A stretch of 64,000 nt of DNA from CAYFQB01 sp964345225 (GTDB taxonomy: Bacteria > Nitrospirota > Thermodesulfovibrionia > Thermodesulfovibrionales > UBA6898). Position numbers and translations under genes: made by a program. The notes beneath the pieces were generated by a model. It was not told the DNA's origin and did no database searches. It saw nothing but the letters and a program-made list of their open reading frames with translations. The stretch is from contig CAYFQB010000066.1 of NCBI GenBank assembly GCA_964345225.1, positions 1 through 64,000 on the forward strand. The letters run 5' to 3'. Positions 51,000 to 60,379 of the stretch are shown piece after piece; the stretch's first letter is position 1; each line of letters begins with the position of its first letter.

Positions 51000-53900
51000 T
51001 TACGGTCTTACATCCACATCCACATAGTCATAATACACTTGTTCCAAGTCCAATAAGCCATTCATAACCAGATCAACAGCAAAAAAGATATGATACAAAC
51101 CTGCGGGTAAGCCAGACATATTCAATATCTCATAAGGGCTCATATCAAACAAAGGACCCTGATAGGTAACAACAGGCCCAGGCATCCAGAAATCGCTTAT
51201 AAAATCATAATGATACAAGCCCATAGGTGTTAAGGCTAATACCCACCAGTCTGCATTTTTACCTGAGTGGCTTCCTGAAGAAAGTTCTATGGTTATAGAC
51301 AGGATATCACTTTGGGTAATGATAACCGGCCCATCTGATCCGTTTGCCTTGATGTCAGGTAAAACCGTTATATAATATTCATCTGCCCCCATGTCTGTTA
51401 TAGCTACAGCATCTCCATCACCATTAATAGGCCGTGGATCTCCTTCAAAATCATTCAATGGTGCACCTACGTTTGTGCCTTTATCTATACATGAAGAGAA
51501 TTCAGTCAAATGATAGTCCCTTGCTGCTGGATCCTTAAATAAAGGATCTTCACTGATATCCGTTGAATCACCAATATATTTGCCTGGATATGTTAGGTCA
51601 TTGACAACATTACCCACATCTGAAAATGATGTTTTTAATAATGTTGTGGCATTTTCCTGGTAGAGGTATATATCATCATCTGTAGCAGTTGCCGAATTGC
51701 CCCAGATGATCTCGTTCTTTGCATTTGCGAATGTAATACCGGAATCTTTTGCAACAAGATCCAATCCGCTTCCATAAACTGAACTATTGGCTGTGATGGT
51801 ATCGTTCAGGAGTTTCAGGTATATACTGCTGCCAGTAGCTGCAGAAGTGGCATATATACCTCCTCCAGAGTTTGCTGAATTTTCTACAACCATGTTATTG
51901 GTCAGCATGATTGCTATTACTCCTTCACCAGAAGCATCTGCATAAATACCACCGCCAAAGGGGGCTACGTTATCAACGATTATATTATTTAAGAGGTTCA
52001 TCTGAACTGTGCCCGCATTAGATGAGTTGATCTGCAGACCGCCTCCAGATGATGAATAGCCGTTTGTGATAGTGAAGTTCTCAATGGTGGCTGTAATTAT
52101 TTCCCCTGTTCCAGCATTCACAGAAATTACACTTCCGTCGCCAACACCGTCACCGCTTGCATCTCCGTCAATTATGGTAAGAAGCGGGTTATCTAAATGT
52201 GATGTTAAAGTTTGATTCCAGCCGCCTTGAATCAACAAGTCACTTATTGAAGACATAACAGAAATATTTTCGTAATACATCCCTTCAGCTACTCTTATTG
52301 AATCGCCACTTTCAGATATATTAATCGCATATTGTATTGTCTTGCATGGTGATGAAGAGCTTGTACAATCACCAATATCAGTCCCCCCTTTTTTCACATA
52401 TCTGTTAAAAGATACTGTTCCTGAAACAGTTTCACTGCCGTCTGACAGGCCAGTTTTTAATGCAGTAAGCAATATAGTACAACTTCCTGAGTTTATTGGT
52501 GTCCATGTATTTGCATATACTCCGTCATCTGCAGCACCATCACTATGTGCACCGTCGTCATAAAGGGGAACTGTTGGATCTCCGTTATTGAATGATGCTG
52601 ATACTGTTGCGCCAGTAATAGTGTTGAAGCAGTTATCTCTTACTGTTGCGTTTATATTTGTTGAAGAACCCTTAGACACATTAAATCCATCAGAAGGTGC
52701 ATTGATCTTGACAACTAATGCTGTCGGATTAGTCGGTATGCAGGTGTCTGCCTGGTTACCATCTATGCATGTAAGTTCTCCAGTACTGGCACAGTCTCCT
52801 AAACCACAGGTTGTTAAAGAGCCATACCATGACTCATCAATGCCGTCAGCAGTGGTTGGATCGCAGTCGTTGTCCTGTGTGTCGCATAACTCTAAATTAT
52901 TGTCTGTTGTATCATTACAGGACTGGGAGCCATTGGAGCATTCAAATGTTCCTTCTTCACAGAGGTCTGAATCCGGTCCATCACAGGGAGAGCCATACCA
53001 TGACTCATCAATGCCGTCAGCAGTACCTGGATTACAGTCGTTGTCCTGTGTGTCGCATAACTCTGCTGCTCCAGGGTTGACATCCGGATCTGTATCATCA
53101 CAGTCTGTATTGTCTTTGACATAATCAGCCGGAGCTGCACATGCATGTATCGAGATATAAGGATTACCATAGCCATCACGGTCATAATCGAAATAGTAAA
53201 CTTCAGGATCAAGAGTTGAGCACATTAGCATGAATATATAGGCCGAGCCTGAAGACAAACCGGGATCATCGTCTAAATGAGCACCTGACAAGACATTATA
53301 GCCGCTGATGGAGACTGAATAGCCAAATCCATCACCTACTGCTCCATCAGATGCAACCAGCTTGGCCTCTTCAACCCATGCTGATGTAACAGCATCATAA
53401 CGGAATATATAGGAAGAACCTGAAGACAGACCGGCGTCATCGTCACCATCAGCCCCGACAACAACCGTGTCGTAGCTGATAGAGACCGAACGGCCAAACC
53501 AATCATCTATAGCTCCATCAGATGCAACCAGCTTGGCCTCTTCAACCCATGCTGATGTTACAGCATTATACCGGAATACATAGGCCGAGCCTGAATTAGA
53601 ACCTGCATCATCGTTACCATAAGCACCAATTACAACAATATCGCGGCTGATGGAAACTGAACGGCCAAATCCATCACCTACTGCTCCATCAGATGCAACC
53701 AGCTTGGCCTCTTCAACCCATGCTGATGTAACAGCATCATAACGGAATATATAGGAAGAACCTGAAGACAGACCGGCATCATCGTCACCATCAGCCCCGA
53801 CAACAACCGTGTCGTAGCTGACAGAGACCGAACGGCCAAACCAATCATCTATAGCTCCATCAGATGCAACGAGCTTGGCCTCTTCAACCCATGCTGATGT

Positions 53901-54521
53901 AACAGCATCATACCTGAATACATAGACCGAACCTGAATTAGAACCGCCATCATCGTCAAAAGGAACTCCGACTACGACCGTATCGCGGCTGATGGAGACT
54001 GTATTGCCAAAATAATCACCTTCTGCTCCATCAGATGCAACGAGCTTGGTCTCTTCAACCCATGCTGATGTAACAGCATCATACCTGAATACATAGACCG
54101 AACCTGAATTAGAACCGCCATCATCGTCACCATAAGCTCCGACTACTATTGTATCGCGACTGACAGAGACTGAAACGCCAAAATAATCATTTGTAACACC
54201 ATCAGATGCAACGAGCTTGGCCTCTTCAACCCATGCTGATGTTACAGCATCATAACGGAATACGTAGACAGAACCTGAGTTCGAACCGTTATCAGCGTCA
54301 CCATAAGCCCCGATTACTATTGTATCGCGACTGACAGAGACTGAATTGCCAAATCTATCATCTGATGCACCGTCACTTGCGGTAAGCTTGGCTTCAGTCA
54401 GGGCACCAGAATGAGAAGCAAATCCAAGAACAAGATAGAATGCTAACATAAGGGACAGGACATACCTTATGCTGTAAATTCCCTTTATTGATATGCTTCC
54501 CTTATGATTAAGTTTTTTCAT
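51000..54521 (-). CDS. Large secreted protein: FG-GAP repeats, MopE-like motifs, beta-helix
   Basis: An exported protein of 1173 residues. A signal-anchor-like N terminus (about 1-42) is followed by seven FG-GAP repeats of about 58 residues (44-440; unit FG-x-SVS-S-DT-VVGA-DDD-GS-SGS-Y-FRYDAV), a beta-propeller as in integrins. MopE-like metal motifs follow (DRDGYGNP, DCDDTDPDVNPGA, ELCDTQDNDCN twice, at about 445-560), then an invasin/Ig-like part (600-690). A right-handed beta-helix region comes next (710-950, with repeated NNMVVENSANSGGGIYA-type coils), and a C-terminal beta domain. MopE motifs bind copper or calcium in Methylococcus. It is probably a surface or adhesive protein. The propeller repeats are almost identical in DNA. 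Confidence 0.88.
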   Translation of the reverse strand: MKKLNHKGSISIKGIYSIRYVLSLMLAFYLVLGFASHSGALTEAKLTASDGASDDRFGNSVSVSRDTIVIGAYGDADNGSNSGSVYVFRYDAVTSAWVEEAKLVASDGVTNDYFGVSVSVSRDTIVVGAYGDDDGGSNSGSVYVFRYDAVTSAWVEETKLVASDGAEGDYFGNTVSISRDTVVVGVPFDDDGGSNSGSVYVFRYDAVTSAWVEEAKLVASDGAIDDWFGRSVSVSYDTVVVGADGDDDAGLSSGSSYIFRYDAVTSAWVEEAKLVASDGAVGDGFGRSVSISRDIVVIGAYGNDDAGSNSGSAYVFRYNAVTSAWVEEAKLVASDGAIDDWFGRSVSISYDTVVVGADGDDDAGLSSGSSYIFRYDAVTSAWVEEAKLVASDGAVGDGFGYSVSISGYNVLSGAHLDDDPGLSSGSAYIFMLMCSTLDPEVYYFDYDRDGYGNPYISIHACAAPADYVKDNTDCDDTDPDVNPGAAELCDTQDNDCNPGTADGIDESWYGSPCDGPDSDLCEEGTFECSNGSQSCNDTTDNNLELCDTQDNDCDPTTADGIDESWYGSLTTCGLGDCASTGELTCIDGNQADTCIPTNPTALVVKINAPSDGFNVSKGSSTNINATVRDNCFNTITGATVSASFNNGDPTVPLYDDGAHSDGAADDGVYANTWTPINSGSCTILLTALKTGLSDGSETVSGTVSFNRYVKKGGTDIGDCTSSSSPCKTIQYAINISESGDSIRVAEGMYYENISVMSSISDLLIQGGWNQTLTSHLDNPLLTIIDGDASGDGVGDGSVISVNAGTGEIITATIENFTITNGYSSSGGGLQINSSNAGTVQMNLLNNIIVDNVAPFGGGIYADASGEGVIAIMLTNNMVVENSANSGGGIYATSAATGSSIYLKLLNDTITANSSVYGSGLDLVAKDSGITFANAKNEIIWGNSATATDDDIYLYQENATTLLKTSFSDVGNVVNDLTYPGKYIGDSTDISEDPLFKDPAARDYHLTEFSSCIDKGTNVGAPLNDFEGDPRPINGDGDAVAITDMGADEYYITVLPDIKANGSDGPVIITQSDILSITIELSSGSHSGKNADWWVLALTPMGLYHYDFISDFWMPGPVVTYQGPLFDMSPYEILNMSGLPAGLYHIFFAVDLVMNGLLDLEQVYYDYVDVDVRP
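53230..54405. repeat. In-gene tandem repeats of about 174 bp
   Basis: Seven units of about 174 bp encode the FG-GAP blades. The block ending CAGATGCAACCAGCTTGGCC (or CAGATGCAACGAGCTTGGCC) recurs about every 174 bases, near 53346, 53520, 53690, 53865, 54038 and 54210. Units around 53400-53560 and 53745-53905 are almost identical over more than 150 bases, suggesting recent duplication of a two-unit block. Confidence 0.9.
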
Positions 54522-54970
54522 ACTTCATATCATATTTCAAAGTAATAATTAAATTATTTTTAATAATGATTTTAGTATCTTAATATTGAAAACTATTGAC
54601 CAAAAAACCTTTCACCATAACGTTATTTTGATAGTAATTGTTAGGAATAAGTACTTAATGTTAAAATTTTTCATTATCATTATGTCAATCACCTATTAGT
54701 TTTAAATCTGAAAAATATTTAGTATTAAAACTAAAGTACTATCCCTAATATTACAGAAAGGCTATATAGGGTTATGTCTCCAAAACCTGTTGAAACACTC
54801 TTCTAAAAGGCAGTTCAAATCATGATAAATAAGTGGAAAAATATTGTAACTTTTAAAAAAAGAGGTGCAATTTTCAGGAGATCAAGAGAGAAATAAGCTC
54901 ATAATTTAAAGTTCAAAGTCCCAAATTCTTTACCCCATTAGAAAGTGTTACTATTTTCTTCTAACGGGGT
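54522..54970. repeat. AT-rich spacer with palindromic repeat at its end
   Basis: Mostly AT-rich without a gene. At 54930-54974 TTACCCCATTAGAAA pairs with TTTCTTCTAACGGGGTTTA, with a G-T wobble. The copy ends in GGGGTTTACTTTAA, exactly as the copy at 39941, and includes the stop codon of the DUF116 gene. Confidence 0.75.
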
Positions 54971-55783
54971 TTACTTTAACAATTTATCAAGTTCTTGCAG
55001 ATTAAAAGAGCTCTCGTAAGCCTGGTTCATCCATCGGGCACATCGATTTGCATCAAGCGGAATACCAACAGGGGGGATGTCAAGCTTGAGACATAATCTC
55101 ATACCCCCAACAAGTTCAGGTATACAGGCGACACCAAGTGCACCGATGCTTGGATGTTCTGCCTTTAGTTTCTTAAAGAGTTTCTCCAGGTCTATGGTGA
55201 TGGCTATGTAAGGATCAATATTGTATTTTTTTAAAAGAATACTTCCAAGATTGATAAAGCATTCCTTTGTACATCTCTTACAGGTATATTCAATATCTCC
55301 TGGTACCGACTTACATTCAGGTCTGAAATCACGGAGACAATGGGGAAGAAGTGCGAATTTGTACTCACTCTGTTTGAATGCCTCTCTGTATATACGGTTT
55401 ATGAGTTCGATCTCGATCATATAAAGGTGGTACTGCTTTTCTTTTGTTCGCAGGGTATCGTCAAATCTCTGTGATAACGGTAACGTTTTCAGGTGTTTGC
55501 GAACACCTCTGGTATACACTGAGAGCGCATCCTGCAGCGCGTCTTTTATACTGGAAATTAGTGCTTGATCAATATTTTTTCCAGAACGCTTTCTGAAAAA
55601 AGACTTGTTACTGCTTGTTTTTTGAAGGTGAATAAGTAGCCTTTCTGGATCAGGGCAGAGGTTTAACAGCTCATCAGTTATGTGTGCAACGGTTCTGTAA
55701 TAATGATCTGTTACTTTATCGTTACCGAAGAGAGAGTAAGTTTTTCCTTTTAAGGCTATTGGTTTCCCTGCTTTTTCAACCAC
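54971..55783 (-). CDS. DUF116 protein
   Basis: A cysteine-rich protein of 270 residues of the DUF116 family. The first 150 residues are helical. The second half has LLPHCLRDFRPECKS, YTCKRCTKECFINLGSILLK and GALGVACIPELVGGMRLC, the conserved DUF116 core with about eight cysteines that could hold iron-sulphur clusters or zinc. In other genomes DUF116 proteins occur near lipoate- or formyltransferase-like genes, but their role is not established. It is last in a minus-strand set with PAC2 and amidohydrolase genes, 62 bp after the latter. Its stop codon lies inside the palindromic repeat copy, a likely terminator. Confidence 0.85.
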   Translation of the reverse strand: MVEKAGKPIALKGKTYSLFGNDKVTDHYYRTVAHITDELLNLCPDPERLLIHLQKTSSNKSFFRKRSGKNIDQALISSIKDALQDALSVYTRGVRKHLKTLPLSQRFDDTLRTKEKQYHLYMIEIELINRIYREAFKQSEYKFALLPHCLRDFRPECKSVPGDIEYTCKRCTKECFINLGSILLKKYNIDPYIAITIDLEKLFKKLKAEHPSIGALGVACIPELVGGMRLCLKLDIPPVGIPLDANRCARWMNQAYESSFNLQELDKLLK

Positions 55784-55845
55784 TTAATTAATTATAAAAC
55801 TTTTTGAGAACAGAAATCACAAGGAGCAGTAGCCTGTTATTCTTT

Positions 55846-56577
55846 CTAAGTTTTTCCAAGAATTCTGAGGATATTCCCGCTGAGTATATTCTCTTGATCA
55901 CTTTCAGGAAGGTCAAGGGAAAGAATCTTACGTAATTCTGATTCGGGCTGTGCAAAAGGAAAATCGCTTCCAAAAATGAGTTTATCGGATCCATATTTTT
56001 TAGCAAAAACCTCTATCTCATGCCGGGATGCAATTGAGGAATCGGCATATACATTTTCTTTTTTCCATATACCTGAAGCATCGAGTGCAGAAAAACCGCC
56101 GTTGAGCCATCCGAGATGAGGGATAATGACTGAAGAGGCGGGTGCAAGGTTATTGATAAAATTGAGTGTATTTGAGTAGCTTTCCTCTAGAACAACAGGC
56201 AGATTAAGCCCGATTATCTTCTCAATAAATTCCATGCATTTCGTATCAGAATAATTATAGGTTGGCTCGTCCTCGTGGCGATGCCATTTTATACCTTTGT
56301 ATCCGGGCAGGAGGCCATTTACATCGAAATCATTCCAGACAAAAAAATATGGAAATATCCTGGTGGTACCCTGTGCTATTTCAAGAAGGTATCGGTTCGC
56401 TTCTTTCCGCTTCCTCTGCCATTCAGGGGTATCCTGAAAGTTAGGGTCATATCTGTCATAGATATCATCCACAGGGGAAAAGAGGCATGCACTATCTATT
56501 CCTGCTTTCCGGAGAATCGGTTCGATTATTTCATAGGGAAGTTTCTTCCCGCAATGTATGTGGCTATCTATTACCAT
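55846..56577 (-). CDS. Amidohydrolase-family (TIM-barrel) protein
   Basis: A 243-residue metal-dependent hydrolase of the amidohydrolase_2/TatD-like class. The N-terminal metal motif is VIDSHIHCGKK (HxH), with a histidine in GIKWHRHEDEP, HLGWLNGG in the barrel, and the C-terminal metal Asp in KLIFGSDFPFAQP. Similar enzymes are decarboxylases or hydrolases of small rings; the substrate is unknown. It lies between PAC2 and DUF116 genes (82 and 62 bp gaps), suggesting one transcript. Confidence 0.85.
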   Translation of the reverse strand: MVIDSHIHCGKKLPYEIIEPILRKAGIDSACLFSPVDDIYDRYDPNFQDTPEWQRKRKEANRYLLEIAQGTTRIFPYFFVWNDFDVNGLLPGYKGIKWHRHEDEPTYNYSDTKCMEFIEKIIGLNLPVVLEESYSNTLNFINNLAPASSVIIPHLGWLNGGFSALDASGIWKKENVYADSSIASRHEIEVFAKKYGSDKLIFGSDFPFAQPESELRKILSLDLPESDQENILSGNILRILGKT

Positions 56578-56658
56578 CTACTAAAGAAAGATAAAGAGAA
56601 ATTATTTAAAAGGTAATATATCCCTATTAAAAACACTTCGCCCTTTGCCATTCTCTAT

Positions 56659-57486
56659 TTAATTATTGTATTCCCGGGATACGAAAAATTCGTAAATCTG
56701 TTTAGCCAGTTTCAGCTGATCTTCCCTTTCTAAGCTCATTCCGCTTTCTAAAAGGTTAATGAAGCTGTTAATCTCCGAGTCTTGTTCCATCAGTTTAACT
56801 ATTTTTTCATTCTGATCTTTGATCTCGTTATCTAATTCTCTTAGATCAATATGTAAATTAAATTTCTGGCCAAAAAATTCAAGAAGCTTCTTTTGAGCTA
56901 CAGGATCTTTTAAAGGTGCAAGATAAAAAGGTACATCCACCCAGATGCTGGCCCCTGGAATATTTCTCATTTTGGCTACCCATAAGAGAAAACTGCTCAT
57001 TGCAGGAGGTCCTTCATAGAACATACCCAATAATCCGTACTTTTCAATATCTCTGCCAAATTCTGGCTGATTAAATACTGTTAACGTTCTTCGAGGCTGG
57101 GTATGAGAAATCAAAGAAGGGTTTCCATTAATAGTATACAGTTCTTTTACCGCAAAAGTGTTTTGTGCTATGTCCAGAACAGAATCCAAGAATCTATACC
57201 AGTCATCCTCTGGTTCATCGCTTTTGAAAAGTAGAAGGTTATTTTTTTCACAGGCGAAGAATTTTACCTCGGGAATTATGGCAAGATCATTTTTTATTCG
57301 TACTCCGCCCAGGGTAAAGAAATCTATTGGTTTGATTCTGCAAATTTCCTGTCCTCCCAATTTTTCATTCAGGAAATCTATTATATTTGTTCCCAGTTTC
57401 CCAACATCTTGAGTTTTCCAGCCTACGACCAGAGATGGATTTTGGAAATCCGGGATCCGATACATTTCAGAGGGGGATCTCTCCAT
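56659..57486 (-). CDS. PAC2-family protein, second of a pair
   Basis: A 275-residue protein of the PAC2 (proteasome assembly chaperone) superfamily: PSLVVGWKTQDVGKLGTNII, FYEGPPAMSSFLLWVAKMRN and GASIWVDVPFYLAPLKDP, with a helical C-terminal tail. It lacks enzyme motifs. In archaea and eukaryotes such proteins assist proteasome assembly; the bacterial role is unknown. ATG 57486 follows AGAGGAGTAAGGAAG and overlaps the upstream PAC2 gene by 20 bp, so the two are probably made in equal amounts and may form a heterodimer. Confidence 0.85.
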   Translation of the reverse strand: MERSPSEMYRIPDFQNPSLVVGWKTQDVGKLGTNIIDFLNEKLGGQEICRIKPIDFFTLGGVRIKNDLAIIPEVKFFACEKNNLLLFKSDEPEDDWYRFLDSVLDIAQNTFAVKELYTINGNPSLISHTQPRRTLTVFNQPEFGRDIEKYGLLGMFYEGPPAMSSFLLWVAKMRNIPGASIWVDVPFYLAPLKDPVAQKKLLEFFGQKFNLHIDLRELDNEIKDQNEKIVKLMEQDSEINSFINLLESGMSLEREDQLKLAKQIYEFFVSREYNN

Positions 57487-58348
57487 CTTCCTTACTCCTC
57501 TTTAGAAAATCCTCTACTTCCTTAACAAACTTTTTCCCGTCTTTTTCGGTAAAAGAAGCTGGTTTGCTATATTTTAATTTCTCAATACGTTCCTTCATAT
57601 CATCCGGAATCTGCAGATAGAATTCCTCGATTCTCTTTTCTGTCTCGTTTGCCCAATCCTGCAGGCGACTTGTATCGAAATTTATCCCGAGGATTTTCGT
57701 TAAAACTTCCAGAACAGATATTGATGCCATTGGATAGGGCAATGAATGAGGAATGTACACAGGGAATTCTCCCATGAGACAAATTGCTTCCATCTCTTTT
57801 TCACGGGCCATACCTATCATTAGGCCATTTAGACCTGTTATAAACCCCTGATCACTACTTCCTTCAATCTCCGACATTAAAACCGTATTCTTGTATTTTT
57901 TTATCTCATCAATGAGCTCTTTTTTGTTTGGAACTGCCCAAACTCTGGGCTTTGTCTGGTGATGAATCTGTGCCATAGCTGCTCCAGATGTATAGATTCT
58001 CTGACAGTCAAACCGTACTGCAATATCTAAAACAGCTTCACCTATTCGATAGACCTTGTCATCTTTACCTGGTTGTTGTTCTCCGATAAAAAATATCAGA
58101 TCTCCTGTTTCGAGTTTCTTTGAATAAAATCTGTTGACCGGGAATTCCATTTCCATTAAAAGCCCTTCTTCGATTTTAACCTTTTTGGGATAGAAAAAAT
58201 TATAGCTTTCTATTTCTCCAAACTCCTCTGCGTCTAACCTTTTTCTGAGAGAATCGACTGCAATCAAACCGATGTTACCGATCCCTGACCAGCCACAAAG
58301 GAGAACTGGTTTGTCCAGCTTGGGTTCTTTAGAAAGTCTGACCTCCAT
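57467..58348 (-). CDS. PAC2-family protein, first of a pair
   Basis: A 293-residue PAC2-family protein with the classic start KPVLLCGWSGIGNIGLIAVD, then FIGEQQPGKDDKVYRIGEAV, IYTSGAAMAQIHHQ, GFITGLNGLMIGMARE and CLMGEFPVYIPHSLPYPMA, and a charged helical tail. It conserves more of the family than its downstream partner. I use ATG 58348; GTG at 58357 is also in frame. It heads the four-gene minus-strand set and is divergent from the ABC exporter. No proteasome genes are in the window. Confidence 0.87.
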   Translation of the reverse strand: MEVRLSKEPKLDKPVLLCGWSGIGNIGLIAVDSLRKRLDAEEFGEIESYNFFYPKKVKIEEGLLMEMEFPVNRFYSKKLETGDLIFFIGEQQPGKDDKVYRIGEAVLDIAVRFDCQRIYTSGAAMAQIHHQTKPRVWAVPNKKELIDEIKKYKNTVLMSEIEGSSDQGFITGLNGLMIGMAREKEMEAICLMGEFPVYIPHSLPYPMASISVLEVLTKILGINFDTSRLQDWANETEKRIEEFYLQIPDDMKERIEKLKYSKPASFTEKDGKKFVKEVEDFLKRSKEDGEIPL

Positions 58349-58576
58349 TTTTAGCACACTTGTTTATATTGTATAAATTTTTGTTGATTACTCTCAATAG
58401 ATGTTTTTAAAGGTATTAAGATATTATTTAAATTCCATGTGTGGGCTGTCCAGGTTCTCTTCATATTTATTTCATATTATTTATTTTATAATGTACTATA
58501 ATTTGAAACATTATCATTATAGATATATAGATAATTAGCAGATATATTTAAGTAAATAGAGAGATTTTTAAAAGTT

Positions 58577-59674
58577 ATGTTAATTCTTCTATTTAAGGAA
58601 CTCAGGTATCGCTGGATTATCTATTTTCTCACGATTCTTTTGATGGCCTTTATAGTATCCATCCTGGTAATACATAGCTCAATGAACAGTTCAGCAGAAA
58701 AGAAGATTCACGATCTTTCCCATAAACTGGGAAAAAATATGCTGGTGTTGCCCGAAGGGACTGACCTGGAGAGATTCTATAAAATGGATTACGGACATGA
58801 GGTTATGCCTGAGGATTATTCCAACAAAATAAAAGCCACCTCTCTTGGTGAACATTTGAGAATAGTCGAGCCGCGTCTATATGGAAATATAACCGTTAAT
58901 GGAGCAAAGCTGATCATTGTAGGACAGAACATAGAATTGCCTCGGTACATTTCTTCCAGAGAAGATTTCATCATTTTAAGCAGTGGTGCAGCTCAAAGCC
59001 TCGGGCTTTCGGTAAATGATACCATTGATCTCAGAGGAAACAGCCTGAGGGTTTTAATGATTATTGATCCTCCCCCTAAAGGTATGGATATGGCAGTATT
59101 TGCCCCGCTAAATCTGGCACAGCGAATTCTCAATAAACCCGGGAAGATAAATGCTCTACATATGGGAGGATGCTGGTGCAAATTGGATATTCCCGCCTTT
59201 GCCAGTGAAGTGGAAAAGAATTTGCCCGGAACCATGGCCTTAACAATTGACGGAATGGCCAAGGCGCAAAAGGAGATTGTCCAGGTAATGGAAAGATACA
59301 CTGCTGCACTCTGGATTGTTGGAGTGTCGCTGGCAATCGGGAGTATTGCCTTCCTTATACTCTACAGCATTTACAGAGGGGGCATGGAGATCGGGCTGTT
59401 ATTGAGCATTGGCCTGACGCCCCAGAGGATAATTATTAAGAATATCATCAGTTCAATAATAACTGCCGTTTCGGGGGCTTTTGCAGGATATATGTTAAGT
59501 TTTCCCCTCATGTCTTATTTTGGCATCAAATTCATGAGAATAAGTCTGGTACCATCATGGGATCTGTTTCCATATTTCATGGGCTCATCTCTGGTAATTG
59601 CCCTTATTGCAGCCTCTTTACCTTCATGGTATGTTACCAGGCTTGATCCTGCAAACCTGTTGAGGGAAAAGTGA
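58577..59674 (+). CDS. FtsX/MacB-type ABC permease, first subunit
   Basis: A 365-residue inner-membrane permease with one N-terminal helix (13-35), a large extracytoplasmic domain (about 40-240) and three C-terminal helices (about 245-270, 290-315, 335-355). The domain holds a MacB-like fold with LSSGAAQSLGLSVNDTIDLR and a cysteine pair in HMGGCWCKLD. SIYRGGMEIGLLLSIGLTPQ is the FtsX signature linking to the ATPase. It overlaps the ATPase gene. Type VII ABC exporters use such permeases for mechanotransmission or lipoprotein release. Confidence 0.86.
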   Translation: MLILLFKELRYRWIIYFLTILLMAFIVSILVIHSSMNSSAEKKIHDLSHKLGKNMLVLPEGTDLERFYKMDYGHEVMPEDYSNKIKATSLGEHLRIVEPRLYGNITVNGAKLIIVGQNIELPRYISSREDFIILSSGAAQSLGLSVNDTIDLRGNSLRVLMIIDPPPKGMDMAVFAPLNLAQRILNKPGKINALHMGGCWCKLDIPAFASEVEKNLPGTMALTIDGMAKAQKEIVQVMERYTAALWIVGVSLAIGSIAFLILYSIYRGGMEIGLLLSIGLTPQRIIIKNIISSIITAVSGAFAGYMLSFPLMSYFGIKFMRISLVPSWDLFPYFMGSSLVIALIAASLPSWYVTRLDPANLLREK

Positions 59675-60351
59675 TGATTCTTGAACTTAAGTCTGTAACC
59701 AAGGAGTTCTTAAACAACAAAAGGGAAAAGATCGTAGCCCTTAACGATATCAATATGAAGGCTAACCATGGTGATTTTATTTCTATTGTCGGTCCAAGCG
59801 GAAGCGGCAAAAGTACACTATTATTCATTATTGGTGCTTTAATGAACCCGACCAGTGGAGGTGTATTTTTTCTTGATGAAGACATATATAACTCATCGCC
59901 AGCCCATAGGTCAGCGTTAAGGCTTCAAAAGATAGGTTTTGTATTTCAGACCTTTAACCTGATTCCTTATCTGAGCTGTCTTGACAATATTGGTGTGCCT
60001 GCCATGCTTACCATGAAATCAAGGAAAAAGGCCTTAGAAAAGGCATTGTATTTACTTGAACGTTTCGGGCTTGGCTCAAGACTGAATAATAAACCTTCAG
60101 AACTAAGTGTTGGCGAGAGACAGAGGGTAGCCCTCTGCAGAAGTGTAATCAATGAACCGGAAATCATACTCGCTGACGAGCCTACTGGAAATCTTGATCC
60201 TGAAATGACCCTGGAAGTTATGACCCTTTTTTTAGAACTCAACGCAAAAGGGCAGACGATCATTCTGGTGACACACGAAGAGGGCGTTGCATCGTACGCA
60301 GGGAAAACACTTCATTTAAAAGAAGGGGTACTTCAGAACGAAACGGTTTGA
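59674..60351 (+). CDS. ABC exporter ATPase (LolD/MacB type)
   Basis: A 225-residue ATP-binding subunit: Walker A GPSGSGKSTLLFIIGAL, Q-loop FVFQTFNLIPYLSC, signature LSVGERQRVALCRS, Walker B EIILADEPTGNLDPE and H-loop VTHEEG. The LxxN-type Q-loop, NLIPYLS, is common in LolD/MacB ATPases. The TGATG overlap with the upstream permease favours ATG 59674 with GAGGG eight bases before; GTG at 59671 is possible. It would serve both permeases. Confidence 0.92.
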   Translation: MILELKSVTKEFLNNKREKIVALNDINMKANHGDFISIVGPSGSGKSTLLFIIGALMNPTSGGVFFLDEDIYNSSPAHRSALRLQKIGFVFQTFNLIPYLSCLDNIGVPAMLTMKSRKKALEKALYLLERFGLGSRLNNKPSELSVGERQRVALCRSVINEPEIILADEPTGNLDPEMTLEVMTLFLELNAKGQTIILVTHEEGVASYAGKTLHLKEGVLQNETV

Positions 60352-60379
60352 TAAAAAAGATATTTTCTATTCCTTCAAA

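Noticed and set aside
52588..53124. Plus-strand frame of 178 codons opposite the MopE-like region
   Set aside because: Its internal repeat simply mirrors the duplicated metal-motif codons of the real gene on the minus strand.
53230..54405. CRISPR-like regular repeats
   Set aside because: The 174-bp units are coding FG-GAP blades in frame; there are no short repeats with unique spacers and no cas genes.
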